From: Agromyces intestinalis
GTDB lineage: Bacteria > Actinomycetota > Actinomycetes > Actinomycetales > Microbacteriaceae
DNA length: 64,000 nt
Assembly (NCBI RefSeq): GCF_008365295.1
Contig: NZ_CP043505.1
Location: 1,674,001 to 1,738,000 of the forward strand
Reading direction: 5' to 3'
A program made the position numbers and the translations under genes. The notes beneath the pieces are model-generated. The model searched no databases. It had not been told where the DNA came from and saw only the letters and a program-made list of their open reading frames with translations. Below are positions 25,798 through 34,650 of the stretch, piece by piece; the first letter of the stretch is position 1, and each line of letters opens with the position of its first letter.

Positions 25798-26532
25798 GTG
25801 ACCGAAGACGTGTCACCCGCGCGACGAGCATTGCCCGTCATCGCCATCGGCCTGGCCGCTGCCGGGCTCATCGCCGTGCTCATCGGAGCCGGCCCCACCG
25901 TCGAGCGGGCGATCGCCCAGCTTCCGGGCGTGCCGTCGAACCGGGTCGGCCTGCTGCTCGTCGCGGCATCCGCCCTGGTGCTCGTGCTGCTCGCCCTGCG
26001 ACGGCTGCGGCTGCACGCCCGCGACCGCACACGCCGTCGCGCGCTCGAATCGTCGCTCGGCGCGACCGTCACCACCAGCCTGCGCACCCCGATGCTCACG
26101 GCCGCGCTCGACGAGCTCGGGGGCGAGCACGGCCGGGTCGGTCCGCACTTCTCGATCGTCGCGGATGCCACGGGCATCGCGTTCTGGCGCGGCGGCCGAC
26201 GCCCCCGCCGAGTTGGCGCGTTCGCGTGGCGCGAGATCCGGAGCATCCGGTGCGATCGCATCGCGGCCGGAGCCCGCAGCGTACCGGTCGCCGTGCTGCG
26301 CGTCCGTCGCGGCGGCTCGAGCCTCGAGGTGCCACTGCTGCTGGCGAGCGAACGCGCGTTCGGGTTCGCCCTGCCCGACGAGGCGTTCTTCGCGACCGTT
26401 CGCGGCTGGAAGGCGGAGCACCGCGCCGCGCTCGCCGCCGAGGGGCTCGAGCTGCCCCCGCTCACGTCGCCGATCCCGATCATCACGCCCGAGCAGCTCG
26501 CGGCCGCCGCCGCCGGCGGCATGCGTCGCTGA
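25798..26532 (+). CDS. Hypothetical membrane-anchored protein
   Basis: 244 aa. Two N-terminal membrane helices (residues ~10-33 and ~50-68) are followed by a basic linker and a soluble domain (VGPHFSIVADATGIAFWRGG, FAWREIRSIRCDRI, SSLEVPLLLASERAFGFAL) reminiscent of membrane-anchored PH-like domains. No named family is recognised. Start GTG 25798 has GGAGA 7 bases upstream. TACAGT (25717-25722) is a possible -10. It sits between the divergent hemE and hemA, 51 bp before hemA. Confidence 0.65.
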   Translation: MTEDVSPARRALPVIAIGLAAAGLIAVLIGAGPTVERAIAQLPGVPSNRVGLLLVAASALVLVLLALRRLRLHARDRTRRRALESSLGATVTTSLRTPMLTAALDELGGEHGRVGPHFSIVADATGIAFWRGGRRPRRVGAFAWREIRSIRCDRIAAGARSVPVAVLRVRRGGSSLEVPLLLASERAFGFALPDEAFFATVRGWKAEHRAALAAEGLELPPLTSPIPIITPEQLAAAAAGGMRR

Positions 26533-26583
26533 CCGGCCGTGACCCTGTTCAGCAGCGCTTTCCACAGCTTGTAGAATCGTCCG

Positions 26584-27951
26584 GTGCTCATCTGCTTCAC
26601 CGCGAGTCACAAGAACGCCGGGTTCGATCTGCTCGAGCGTCTCTCTGCGACGGCAGACGGCGCAGCGCGCCGTATGGTCACCGGCCACGACGCGGTGCAG
26701 GGCGCCGTCGTCGTGGCGACCTGCAACCGGTTCGAGGCCTACCTCGACCTCGACCGCCCCGAAGGCGAGTCGCCGGTCGACGCGGTGCACGGCGCCATCC
26801 GAGCCGTCGGCGAGGCGGCAGGGCTCGAGGCCGAGGCGCTGCGAACCACCTTCGGCTTCGCGCACGGCAACGCCGTCGCCGCGCATCTGTTCGCCGTGGC
26901 ATCCGGGCTCGAGTCCGTCGTCGTCGGCGAGGGCGAGATCGCCGGCCAGGTGCGCCGCTCGCTCGAGTCCGCCCGCCGCGACGGCACGACCACGCCCGAA
27001 CTCGAGCGGCTGTTCCAGCGCGCATCGCAGACCTCGCGCAAGGTGAAGAACCGCACCGGCATCGGCCGCGAGGGCCGCTCGCTCGTGCGCCTCGCGCTCG
27101 AGCTCGCCGAGAGCCGGGTCACCGACTGGGCGAAGACCCGGGTTCTGCTGGTCGGAACCGGCCGGTACGCGGGCGCCTCGCTGGCCGCGCTGCGCGATCG
27201 CGGGGTCACGGATGTCTCGGTGTACTCGCCCTCTGGTCGCGGTGCGAAGTTCGCGCACTCGCACGACCTGCCCGTCGTCGCCGCCGACGACTACGCCCGC
27301 GCCGCCGCGGCGGCCGAGGTGATCGTCACCTGCACCACCGCCGACACGCACGTGCTCGACCGCGCCGTCCTCGCCGAGGGCCGCGAACTGCTCGCCCGCG
27401 AGACGTCGCTGCCCACCATCGGCGCCGTCGACGTCGCGCCCGAGATCGAACGGCGCCAGCTCGTGATCGACCTCGGTCTGCCCCGCAACGTCGCAGCCGA
27501 CATCGCCGAGATCGTCGGCGTCGAACTGCTCGACCTCGAGACGATCAAGTTCCACGCCCCGATGGAGGAGTTCGGCTCCACCGACGAGGCGCGCGAGATC
27601 GTCACCCGCGCCGCCCGCAAGTTCGGCGACGTGGCCGAAGAGCTCGATCTCGCTCCCACCGTGGTCGCGCTGCGCTCGCACGTGTTCGACCTGCTCGACG
27701 GCGAGATCGAGCGCGCCCGCTCGCGCGGCGACGTCGACGGCCGGGTCGAAGAGGCACTGCGGCATATGGCCGGCCGCCTGCTGCACACGCCGATGGTGCG
27801 GTCGCGCGAGTACGCGCGCGACGGCGAGCAGCGGGCGTTCATCGACGCGGTCGAGGCGCTCTTCGGTGTGCGCGCCGCCGAATCGGATGCCGCCGGCCCC
27901 GCCGAGGCATCCGAGCAAGCCGACCGCCACCCCCGCCGCGACGCCTCCTGA
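26584..27951 (+). CDS. hemA: Glutamyl-tRNA reductase
   Basis: 455 aa; reduces glutamyl-tRNA(Glu) to glutamate-1-semialdehyde with NADPH, the first committed step of haem synthesis. The catalytic nucleophile is C47 in VVVATCNRFEAYLDL. SGLESVVVGEGEIAGQVR and LLVGTGRYAGASLAAL (NADPH site) follow, then the dimerisation helices. The C-terminal ~20 residues (AAGPAEASEQADRHPRR) are low-complexity. Start GTG: TAGAAT (26572-26577) is 6 nt upstream, with TTCAGC 18 bases before it and no Shine-Dalgarno, so the message appears leaderless. Confidence 0.95.
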   Translation: MLICFTASHKNAGFDLLERLSATADGAARRMVTGHDAVQGAVVVATCNRFEAYLDLDRPEGESPVDAVHGAIRAVGEAAGLEAEALRTTFGFAHGNAVAAHLFAVASGLESVVVGEGEIAGQVRRSLESARRDGTTTPELERLFQRASQTSRKVKNRTGIGREGRSLVRLALELAESRVTDWAKTRVLLVGTGRYAGASLAALRDRGVTDVSVYSPSGRGAKFAHSHDLPVVAADDYARAAAAAEVIVTCTTADTHVLDRAVLAEGRELLARETSLPTIGAVDVAPEIERRQLVIDLGLPRNVAADIAEIVGVELLDLETIKFHAPMEEFGSTDEAREIVTRAARKFGDVAEELDLAPTVVALRSHVFDLLDGEIERARSRGDVDGRVEEALRHMAGRLLHTPMVRSREYARDGEQRAFIDAVEALFGVRAAESDAAGPAEASEQADRHPRRDAS

Positions 27952-27979
27952 CCCGCCGCGCTCGCCCCGCGCCCATGCC

Positions 27980-28055
27980 GTTGCCTGGCGCAGGAGATCG
28001 GGCTGCTTCCTGGGTGGGCAGCACCCCTGGGTCCTGATCTCCTGCGCGATGCAAC
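27980..28055. repeat. Intergenic palindrome C
   Basis: GTTGCCTGGCGCAGGAGATC (27980-27999) and GATCTCCTGCGCGATGCAAC (28036-28055) pair at 18 of 20 positions. The loop contains a further pair (CCTGGGTG / CACCCCTGG), so the stem can extend towards the centre. It lies between hemA and the next plus-strand gene, without a T-tract. Confidence 0.85.
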
Positions 28056-28115
28056 TGCGGGGGCCGCGGCGCGGTCCGCGGCGCGTGGGTCGGCGGTGCG
28101 CGGTAGCGTCGAGGG

Positions 28116-28757
28116 ATGCCCTCGACCGACGCCCCCGACCTGCGCCTGCCCTACGACGCGACGGTGTTGTTCGAGGCACCGCTGCGCACCGAACGGCTCG
28201 TGCTGCGCCCGCTCGGCGAATCCGACGCATGGGACGTATGGCAGTACCAGCGGCTTCCCGAGGTGCTGCGGTACATCCCGTGGCCCGAGCGCACCCGCGA
28301 CGAGGGCTTCGCCCACACCGCCAAGCGCGCAGGCGTGCGCCGGCTCGAGCGCGACGAAGACGCCGTGTTCTTCGCGATGGAGCTCGTCGGCGAGGCGACG
28401 ACCGACCCCGCCGCCGGTGACGCCGCCCGAGACCGCGTGATCGGCGACGTCATGCTGCGGCTCTCGAACGTGCAGCACGCCCAGCTCGAGATCGGGTGGG
28501 TCGTGCATCCCGACTTCCAGGGCCGCGGGTTGGCGGCCGAGGCGGCCGGCGCGATCCTCGACATCGCCTTCCGAGATCTGCGCGCCCACCGGGTGCACGC
28601 GCAGCTCGACGCCCGCAACGAGGCATCCGCGCGCCTCTGCGAACGACTCGGCATGCGGCACGAGGCGACCCTCCGCGAAGAGGAGTACCACGACGGCGAG
28701 TGGGAGGACACCTCGGTCTACGCCCTCCTCCGCCGCGAGTGGCTCCCCCGGCGCTGA
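28116..28757 (+). CDS. GNAT family N-acetyltransferase (RimJ/RimL type)
   Basis: 213 aa. RLVLRPLGESDAWDVWQYQ starts the fold. The acetyl-CoA loop is VHPDFQGRGLAAEAAGAILD (Q/RxxGxG/A) and the C-terminal part is RVHAQLDARNEASARLCERL. This is the RimJ/RimL pattern, acting on protein N-termini or small amines; the substrate is not predictable. TAGCGT (28104-28109) lies 6 nt before the ATG, suggesting a leaderless message. Confidence 0.88.
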   Translation: MPSTDAPDLRLPYDATVLFEAPLRTERLVLRPLGESDAWDVWQYQRLPEVLRYIPWPERTRDEGFAHTAKRAGVRRLERDEDAVFFAMELVGEATTDPAAGDAARDRVIGDVMLRLSNVQHAQLEIGWVVHPDFQGRGLAAEAAGAILDIAFRDLRAHRVHAQLDARNEASARLCERLGMRHEATLREEEYHDGEWEDTSVYALLRREWLPRR

Positions 28758-28783
28758 CCCCACCCCCGCCCCACACCCCCGAC

Positions 28784-28845
28784 CAAGGTCGATTCGCGTC
28801 AGCGAGGCGCCTCTGCCCGGCACTCGGTCGCACAAATCGACCTTG
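28784..28845. repeat. Intergenic palindrome D (related to E)
   Basis: CAAGGTCGATT (28784-28794) and AATCGACCTTG (28835-28845) are perfect 11-base complements. The right side reads CTCGGTCGCACAAATCGACCT and matches the right arm of the element at 29590-29643 (CTCGGTCGCGCAAATCTGCCT), so D and E are probably two copies of one family. Confidence 0.8.
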
Positions 28846-28888
28846 ATTGCGAGGGTGGCCGTGCAGCCGGCCGTGTAGGGTCTCCTCT

Positions 28889-28942
28889 GTGCATGCATCC
28901 GTTCGTCAGGAGGTCGTCGGCGTCCGCGCCGACCTGAGATGA
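28889..28942 (+). CDS. Candidate 17-codon leader ORF upstream of the FBP-domain gene
   Basis: GTG at 28889 follows TAGGGT (28876-28881) by 7 nt, the same geometry as the leaderless genes in this window. It opens a 17-codon frame (HASVRQEVVGVRADLR after the start) that ends in TGA at 28940-28942. The transcript would carry another ~130 bases before the FBP-domain gene. The short frame could be a regulatory leader peptide or could simply be chance; no -35 box is evident. Confidence 0.35.
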   Translation: MHASVRQEVVGVRADLR

Positions 28943-29073
28943 CCGCGCCCCGGGGCTGCGCCTGAGGCGCGGCCTCGTTCGCGTACCCGCCGCGCGCCCG
29001 CACGCCCGCGCCGGGGCATCCCTTCCGACCGACGAGAGAGAGGCGCGCCGCCACGGCCGCCGGAGAGACATCC

Positions 29074-29568
29074 ATGCACGCCATCACCGAAGCGACCATC
29101 CGCGCATCGTTCGTGAACGCCTCCAAGCGCGAACGCAGCATCCTGACCCTGCCCGAGGGCTTCGCCGAACTCGAGTGGGACCGACTCGACTACCTCGGCT
29201 GGCGCGACCGCAAGCTGCCGCAGCAGGCGTACGTCGTCGCGATCATCGACGGCGAGCCGGTCGGCATCCTGCTGCGGCTGGCCGACGGCCGCATCCGCAC
29301 CCGGCCGCAGTGTTCGTGGTGCGAAGACGTGCACCTGCCGAACGACGTCGTGTTCTACACGGCGAGGCGCGCGGGCGAGGCCGGGCGCCGCGGCGACACC
29401 ATCGGCACGCTCGTGTGCGCCGGGTTCGAGTGCTCGCGCAACGTACGCAAGCTGCCGCCGCTCGCGTACACCGGGTTCGACCGCGAGGCGGCACGGCAGC
29501 GGCGCATCGAGGCGCTGCGCGAGCATGTCACGGCGTTCGTGCGCGACGTGCGCGACGGCGTGCGCTGA
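29074..29568 (+). CDS. FBP-domain protein (EF-G-binding C-terminal treble-clef type)
   Basis: 164 aa soluble protein. Four cysteines (C80, C83, C115, C120) in PQCSWCEDVH and VCAGFECSRNVR form the treble-clef zinc finger of the FBP_C domain, found at the C-terminus of FusB-type proteins that bind elongation factor G and rescue it from fusidic acid. Only this domain plus an N-terminal helical region (TEATIRASFVNASKRE) is present. A role in ribosome or EF-G release is inferred from the fold. The ATG follows a long leader. Confidence 0.82.
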   Translation: MHAITEATIRASFVNASKRERSILTLPEGFAELEWDRLDYLGWRDRKLPQQAYVVAIIDGEPVGILLRLADGRIRTRPQCSWCEDVHLPNDVVFYTARRAGEAGRRGDTIGTLVCAGFECSRNVRKLPPLAYTGFDREAARQRRIEALREHVTAFVRDVRDGVR

Positions 29569-29589
29569 GCGGGCACGTGCCGCACTGAA

Positions 29590-29643
29590 GCAGATTTGCG
29601 CGACTGAGGCTCGAACGAAACGGGCTCGGTCGCGCAAATCTGC
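29590..29643. repeat. Intergenic palindrome E (19-bp stem, 16-base loop)
   Basis: GCAGATTTGCGCGACTGAG (29590-29608) and CTCGGTCGCGCAAATCTGC (29625-29643) pair at 18 of 19 positions. It lies between two convergent genes and can form the same hairpin on both strands. There is no run of T, so it would be a U-less terminator at most. Confidence 0.88.
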
Positions 29644-29675
29644 CTCCGTCGCGCGGGCGGGGGCGCCCCGCCGCG

Positions 29676-31061
29676 CTACGCGCCGATGAGGCGCGTGGCG
29701 AGAAAGGCCTGCAGGCCGTCGAGCGGCACGCGCTCCTGCTGCATGGTGTCGCGGCCGCGCACGGTGACCGCGTGATCGTCGAGCGAGTCGAAGTCGACGG
29801 TGATGCAGAACGGGGTGCCGATCTCGTCTTGGCGGCGGTAGCGGCGGCCGATCGCGCCGGCGTCGTCGAAGTCGACGTTCCAGTACTTGCGCAGGTTCGC
29901 GGCGAGCTCGCGGGCGACCGGCGAGAGCCGCTCGTTGCGGCTGAGCGGCAGCACAGCCGCCTTCACCGGCGCGAGGCGCGGGTCGAGCTTCAAGACGGTG
30001 CGGGTGTCGGTGCCGCCCTTCGCGTTCGGCACCTCCTCGACGTGATACGCGTCGACGAGGAACGCCATGAGCGAGCGGGTCAGGCCCGCCGCGGGCTCGA
30101 TCACGTACGGCACCCAGCGCTCGTTCTTGGCCTGATCGAAGTACGACAGGTCTTTGCCCGAGTGCTGCGAGTGGGTGGTCAGGTCGAAGTCGGTGCGGTT
30201 CGCGACACCCTCGAGCTCGCCCCAGTCGCCGCCGGCGAATCCGAATTTGTACTCGATGTCGACGGTGCGCTTCGAGTAGTGGCTGAGCTTCTCTTTCGGG
30301 TGCTCGAAGAGGCGCAGATTCTCGGGGTCGATGCCGAGGTCGACGTACCAGGCGAAGCGCTGGTCGATCCAGTACTGGTGCCACTGTTCGTCGGTGCCGG
30401 GTTCGACGAAGAACTCCATCTCCATCTGCTCGAACTCGCGGGTTCGGAAGATGAAATTGCCGGGCGTGATCTCGTTGCGGAAGCTCTTGCCGATCTGACC
30501 GATGCCGAACGGCGGCTTCATGCGCGCCGCCTGCAGCACGTTCGCGAAGTTCACGAAGATGCCCTGCGCCGTCTCGGGGCGCAGGTAGTGCAGGCCCGAC
30601 TCGTCGTCGACGACGCCGAGGTAGGTCTTCAAGAGGCCCGAGAACGCGCGCGGCTCGGTCCACTGGCCACGGGTGCCGCAGTTGGTGCAGACGATCTCGG
30701 CGAGGCCGCCGACGGGCTCGCGGCCCTTCTTCTCTTCGAACTCCTCGAGGAGGTGGTCTTCGCGGTAGCGCTTGTGGCAGTGCAGGCACTCGACGAGCGG
30801 GTCGGTGAAGACCTCGACATGGCCGGATGCCTCCCATACCGCCTTGGGCAGGATGACGCTGGAGTCGAGGCCGACGACGTCGTCACGGCCCTGCACCATC
30901 GACTGCCACCACTGCTTCTTGATGTTCTCCTTCAGCGCGACGCCGAGAGGGCCGTAATCCCACGCCGACCGGGATCCGCCGTAGATCTCACCCGCCTGGA
31001 ACACGAACCCGCGGTGCTGGGCGAGCGTGATGACGGAATCGAGACGGCTGGGTGCGGCCAT
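29676..31061 (-). CDS. glyS: Glycine--tRNA ligase (class II, dimeric type)
   Basis: 461 aa; charges tRNA-Gly. [20 protein letters not shown] is the N-terminal signature, [20 protein letters not shown] motif 2, and [17 protein letters not shown] motif 3. A zinc-ribbon-like insertion with C..C pairs (CLHCHKRY and CTNCGTRG) lies in the N-terminal third. I start at MAAPSRLD with GGAG 8 bases before it. TAGGAT (31132-31137, minus strand) is a likely -10, giving a ~65-base leader. A tRNA-Gly gene lies about 10 kb downstream. Confidence 0.96.
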   Translation of the reverse strand: MAAPSRLDSVITLAQHRGFVFQAGEIYGGSRSAWDYGPLGVALKENIKKQWWQSMVQGRDDVVGLDSSVILPKAVWEASGHVEVFTDPLVECLHCHKRYREDHLLEEFEEKKGREPVGGLAEIVCTNCGTRGQWTEPRAFSGLLKTYLGVVDDESGLHYLRPETAQGIFVNFANVLQAARMKPPFGIGQIGKSFRNEITPGNFIFRTREFEQMEMEFFVEPGTDEQWHQYWIDQRFAWYVDLGIDPENLRLFEHPKEKLSHYSKRTVDIEYKFGFAGGDWGELEGVANRTDFDLTTHSQHSGKDLSYFDQAKNERWVPYVIEPAAGLTRSLMAFLVDAYHVEEVPNAKGGTDTRTVLKLDPRLAPVKAAVLPLSRNERLSPVARELAANLRKYWNVDFDDAGAIGRRYRRQDEIGTPFCITVDFDSLDDHAVTVRGRDTMQQERVPLDGLQAFLATRLIGA

Positions 31062-31226
31062 GGTGGCTCCAATGGGGCATGCGGCGGAATGGGTGCGCGA
31101 CGTGCGCGAGGCGCGACGTGCGCTGACCACCATCCTATGCGCGGCGTGCCGCGCCGCTCACCGCCGGGAGGGGGCACCTCGTTCGACCAGAGCGACGAGC
31201 CGTCGGCACGGATCTGCTCTGCGGCC

Positions 31227-31277
31227 GCTATCGAACGGCCGCGATCGAACGGGGCGATCGAACGGGGCGATCGGGGG
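31227..31277. repeat. 13-bp tandem repeat (ATCGAACGGGGCG, 3-4 units) in a 384-bp gap
   Basis: Between glyS and the next plus-strand gene lie 384 bases without a gene. They hold the glyS promoter, this short array of ATCGAACGG(G/C)(G/C)CG units, and TACCCT (31410-31415), a possible -10 box for the downstream gene. Nothing else is recognised there. Confidence 0.7.
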
Positions 31278-31445
31278 AAACGGCCGACGCGGTGTCGACC
31301 GCCACGATGACCCGCGCGCGTCGACCTAGGTGACTGCACCACCCCGCCAGACGTGACCAGTTCGGGGGCGCTTCCGCGTCGATCCCCGGCCTGTCGCGCG
31401 GCGCGCGCTACCCTGAGGCCACGTTCGGGAACGGGGGAACCGATC

Positions 31446-32777
31446 GTGTGGGACTCGCTGCTCGAGATGCGCATCGTCGACGATGCGTTCCTGTTCACGT
31501 GGTACATCGTGAGCGGGGTCCTCGTGCTGTACCTGCTGGCGAAGCAGTGGAGCATCCGCTGGTTTCTCGTCGCGTTCCTGGTGCTGTTCGTCGGCGCCCT
31601 GATCGGCGGCGCCGTGGTGTGGGTCGCGGTGAACGTGCTCAACGCGTTCGGGGGCCCCGTGATCGACGAGGTCTGGCTGTGGACGCCGGCGGCGTTCGCG
31701 GCGATCGGGCTCGCGATCTTCAACCTCTGGGGGTCGCGGTGGTGGCGCAAGATCATCGCCGTGCTCGCGGTCGGCGTCTTCGCGCTGACGGCGGTGTTCG
31801 CGATCAACGCGGCCTACGGCATCAACCGCACGCTCGGCGCGCTGCTGCACATCAGCACGGCCGACCCGATCACACCGGTGCCGCCGCCGACCGACCCGGC
31901 GACGCCCGCACCCGAGGGGCCGCTCTACTCGTGGTGGCAGGCGCCAGAGGACCTGCCGGCGACCGGCGTGCTCGGCGAGGTCGAGGGCGGCATCCCGAAC
32001 GACGTCTCGGGGTTCCCCGCCCGCCCCGCGCAGCTCTACCTGCCGCCGGCCGCGCTCGTCGAGAACGCGCCCCGCCTGCCGCTCGTCATCTTCATGATGG
32101 GCCAACCCGGCGACCCCGACGGGTCGTTCATCGCCGAGACGCTCGAGGAGTACCAGGCCGACCACGCCGGGCTCGCGCCGATCGCGCTCATCGTCGACCA
32201 GCTGTCCGATCCGTCGCTCGATCCGCTGTGCCTCGACACCGAGATGGGCAACGTCGAGACGTACGTCATGCAGGACGTCGTGCCGTGGGCGAGGGCGAAC
32301 CTCAACGTGCAGGCCGAGCCGCGGTTCTGGACGGTCGGCGGGTACTCGAACGGCGGGCAGTGCGCGACCTCGTTCGGGGCCAAGTACCCCGAGGTGTTCG
32401 GCAACATCCTGTCGATCTCGGGCGAGGAGTTCCCCGGCGCCGATGACACGTCGTCGACGCTCGTGAACGTGTTCGGCGGCAACCAGGCCGCGTACGACGC
32501 GGCGAAGCCGGCCAACATCATGGCCGAGAAGGCGCCCTACCCCGATTCGTGGGCGGTGTTCACGGTCGGATCGGAGGACGGCCGCTACGCCGAGGGCGTC
32601 GAGCGCAACGCGGCCGCGGCCGAGCAGGCCGGCATGCAGGTGAGCGTGCTCATCGTCGACGGCGCCGGGCACCTCGTCGACGCCCTCGTCGGCGGGCTCC
32701 ACGAGGGCTTCGGTGTGCTCTACCCGCGGCTCGAGCTCGCGCCGCCGCCCGAGCCCGAGGTCGAGCCCGCCGAGTGA
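31446..32777 (+). CDS. Membrane-anchored esterase (alpha/beta hydrolase)
   Basis: 443 aa. Three N-terminal membrane helices (residues ~12-34, 38-66, 78-125 in pieces) carry a Pro/Thr-rich linker and then an extracellular esterase domain. The nucleophile is S301 in TVGGYSNGGQCATSFGAKYP (GxSxG), and LPLVIFMMGQPGDPDGSF gives the oxyanion region. This is the esterase-D/mycolyltransferase-like group with N-terminal helices. The Pro/Glu-rich end lies beyond the domain. GTG start with GGGGGAA upstream; an ATG 24 bases on is an alternative. Confidence 0.82.
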   Translation: MWDSLLEMRIVDDAFLFTWYIVSGVLVLYLLAKQWSIRWFLVAFLVLFVGALIGGAVVWVAVNVLNAFGGPVIDEVWLWTPAAFAAIGLAIFNLWGSRWWRKIIAVLAVGVFALTAVFAINAAYGINRTLGALLHISTADPITPVPPPTDPATPAPEGPLYSWWQAPEDLPATGVLGEVEGGIPNDVSGFPARPAQLYLPPAALVENAPRLPLVIFMMGQPGDPDGSFIAETLEEYQADHAGLAPIALIVDQLSDPSLDPLCLDTEMGNVETYVMQDVVPWARANLNVQAEPRFWTVGGYSNGGQCATSFGAKYPEVFGNILSISGEEFPGADDTSSTLVNVFGGNQAAYDAAKPANIMAEKAPYPDSWAVFTVGSEDGRYAEGVERNAAAAEQAGMQVSVLIVDGAGHLVDALVGGLHEGFGVLYPRLELAPPPEPEVEPAE

Positions 32778-32799
32778 GGGCGGGCCGTAGGCTGGCAGG

Positions 32800-33204
32800 A
32801 TGCCCCTCCCCGACCTGCTCGTCTCCGCGATCGCGCTCGTGCGCGACCGACGCGTGCTGATGGTCACCGCCCGCGGGCGCGACGTGCACTACATGCCCGG
32901 CGGCAAGATCGACCCCGGCGAGACCGCCGCAGAGGCCGCCTCGCGCGAGGCGTTCGAGGAGGTCGCGCTCGAGCTCGATCCCGACCAGCTGCACGAGCTC
33001 TTCGAAGTGCGCACGCTGGCGCACGGCGAGCCCGACGGCCGGCACGTGCGCATGCGGGTCTTCCGGGCGGTGACGGATGCCTCGCCGCGGGCGTCGGCCG
33101 AGGTCGGTGCCCTGCACTGGGTCACGACGGCCGATGCCGACCGCTGCCCGCCCGCCGGCCGCGAGGTGCTGCGCCTGCTGGCCCAGGCGGATCTCATCGA
33201 CTGA
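32800..33204 (+). CDS. Nudix hydrolase
   Basis: 134 aa. The Nudix box runs from G35 (GKIDPGETAAEAASREAFEE) with E41, R49, E50, E53 and E54 in place; the usual following glycine is Ala (EEVAL). It hydrolyses a nucleoside diphosphate linked to X; the substrate is unknown. TAGGCT (32788-32793) lies 6 nt before the ATG, so the message is probably leaderless. Confidence 0.9.
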   Translation: MPLPDLLVSAIALVRDRRVLMVTARGRDVHYMPGGKIDPGETAAEAASREAFEEVALELDPDQLHELFEVRTLAHGEPDGRHVRMRVFRAVTDASPRASAEVGALHWVTTADADRCPPAGREVLRLLAQADLID

Positions 33205-33229
33205 CGCGGTCGACGAAGGACGCCGTCAC

Positions 33230-33270
33230 GGGGTCTCGATACGGTCGCTGCGCTCCCTACTCGACCAGCG
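33230..33270. repeat. Convergent-end repeat R, copy 2
   Basis: GGGGTCTCGATACGGTCGCT...CTACTCGACCAGCG, about 41 bases, matches 62495-62541 in reverse complement and each arm at 6313-6396. It overlaps the 3' end of the minus-strand gene: the last three sense codons and the TAG stop of that gene (33257-33268) are part of the repeat. Confidence 0.8.
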
Positions 33271-34582
33271 GGTGGGGGCGCAGCGCGTCGGGGCCCAAGT
33301 CGGCCGGGCTCGTGTATCCCGCGAGGCCCAGCGTGAGGTCGAACTCGGCGATCGCGTTGCGCACGACCTCGCTGACGCCGGTCGCCCCGGCGATCGCGAG
33401 GCCGTAGGCGTAGGGGCGCCCGAGCCCGACCGCCGTCGCCCCGAGCGACAGCGCGATGACCGCGTCGGCACCGCCCCGCACCCCCGAGTCGAGCAGGATC
33501 GGCACGCGTCCGGCGACCCGTTCGGCGATCGCGGGCAGTGCCGAGATGGTCGGCACCGACCGGTCGACCTGGCGGCCGCCGTGGTTCGACACGACGATGC
33601 CGTCCATGCCCGCGTCGACGGCGCGCTCGGCGTCTTCGGGGTGCAGTACGCCCTTCAGCAGCACGGGCAGGTCGGTCCACTCGCGCACCTTGGCGATGTC
33701 GTCCCACGTGAGCGACGGGTCGGCGAACACGTCGAGGAACGTCTCGACCGCGGCACGCGGCAGCGGGGATCGCAGCGCGTCGGCGAGCCCGCCGTCGACG
33801 AGCCCGGCGCGCCTCGCTTCGCGCGCCATGCCGACGGCGGCCGCCACGGATTTGGCGTTCACCTTCACCGCGGGCGCCGCGGCGTCGCTCACGCCCCGCT
33901 TCACCCGTTCGCGCACCAGGTCGGCGAAGACCGGGTCGCTCGTGTACTGCGCGATGCCTTGGCCGCGGGTGAACGGCAGGAACGCGAGGTCGAGATCACG
34001 GGTGCGCCAGCCGAGCAGGTGGGTATCGAGGGTGATCACGATCGCTTCGCACCCGGATGCCTCGGCCCGCCGCAGGAACGACGCATTCAGGTCGTCCGAT
34101 GCACTCCAGTACAGCTGGAACCACCGCGCGCCGCCGCCCATCGCCGCCACGACCTCCTCCATCGGTCGCGACGCCTGATTCGACAGGATGTACGGCACGT
34201 CGAGCGCCGCCGCCGCCCGGCCGACGGCGACGTCGGCGTCGCGGTGCGCGAGCTCCATCACGCCGAGGGGCGCGAGCACGAAGGGGGTCGCACGACGGCG
34301 GCCGAGCAGGTCGATCGACAGGTCGCGCTCCGCGACATCCCGCAGCACCCGCGGAATCACCTGCCACCGACCGAATGCCTCGACGTTCGCGGCCATGGTG
34401 TGCTCGGCGCCCGCGCCGCCGGCGAGGTACGCGAACGCGTCGGCCGACAGCGCCCGCCGCGCGCCCTGCTCGAGGCCGGCGAAGGTCGACGGCACGGCGG
34501 GCCGGGTACCGCTGATGCCCGCGCGGTAGACCGCCGATTGCACGCCGCGCGCGTACCCGCGCGAGGTATCGAGTCGTGCCAT
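33257..34582 (-). CDS. FMN-dependent alpha-hydroxy-acid oxidase (lactate 2-monooxygenase type)
   Basis: 441 aa TIM-barrel flavoprotein. DGIVVSNHGGRQVDRSVPTI carries the catalytic His and substrate Arg, LLKGVLHPEDAERA the FMN-contacting Lys, and ILLDSGVRGGADAVIALSLG the phosphate site. The length and the long N-terminal segment point to lactate 2-monooxygenase rather than short lactate oxidase. It would oxidise L-lactate or a similar 2-hydroxy acid. GAGGAGG precedes the ATG at 34582. Its C-terminus (LVE-stop) lies within repeat R. Confidence 0.9.
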   Translation of the reverse strand: MARLDTSRGYARGVQSAVYRAGISGTRPAVPSTFAGLEQGARRALSADAFAYLAGGAGAEHTMAANVEAFGRWQVIPRVLRDVAERDLSIDLLGRRRATPFVLAPLGVMELAHRDADVAVGRAAAALDVPYILSNQASRPMEEVVAAMGGGARWFQLYWSASDDLNASFLRRAEASGCEAIVITLDTHLLGWRTRDLDLAFLPFTRGQGIAQYTSDPVFADLVRERVKRGVSDAAAPAVKVNAKSVAAAVGMAREARRAGLVDGGLADALRSPLPRAAVETFLDVFADPSLTWDDIAKVREWTDLPVLLKGVLHPEDAERAVDAGMDGIVVSNHGGRQVDRSVPTISALPAIAERVAGRVPILLDSGVRGGADAVIALSLGATAVGLGRPYAYGLAIAGATGVSEVVRNAIAEFDLTLGLAGYTSPADLGPDALRPHPLVE

Positions 34583-34650
34583 GGGACCTCCTCGTCCGGG
34601 TGCCGACGGCCTCACTCTAACGGCCCCTCGGCCAGCCCTAGACTGCGGGA

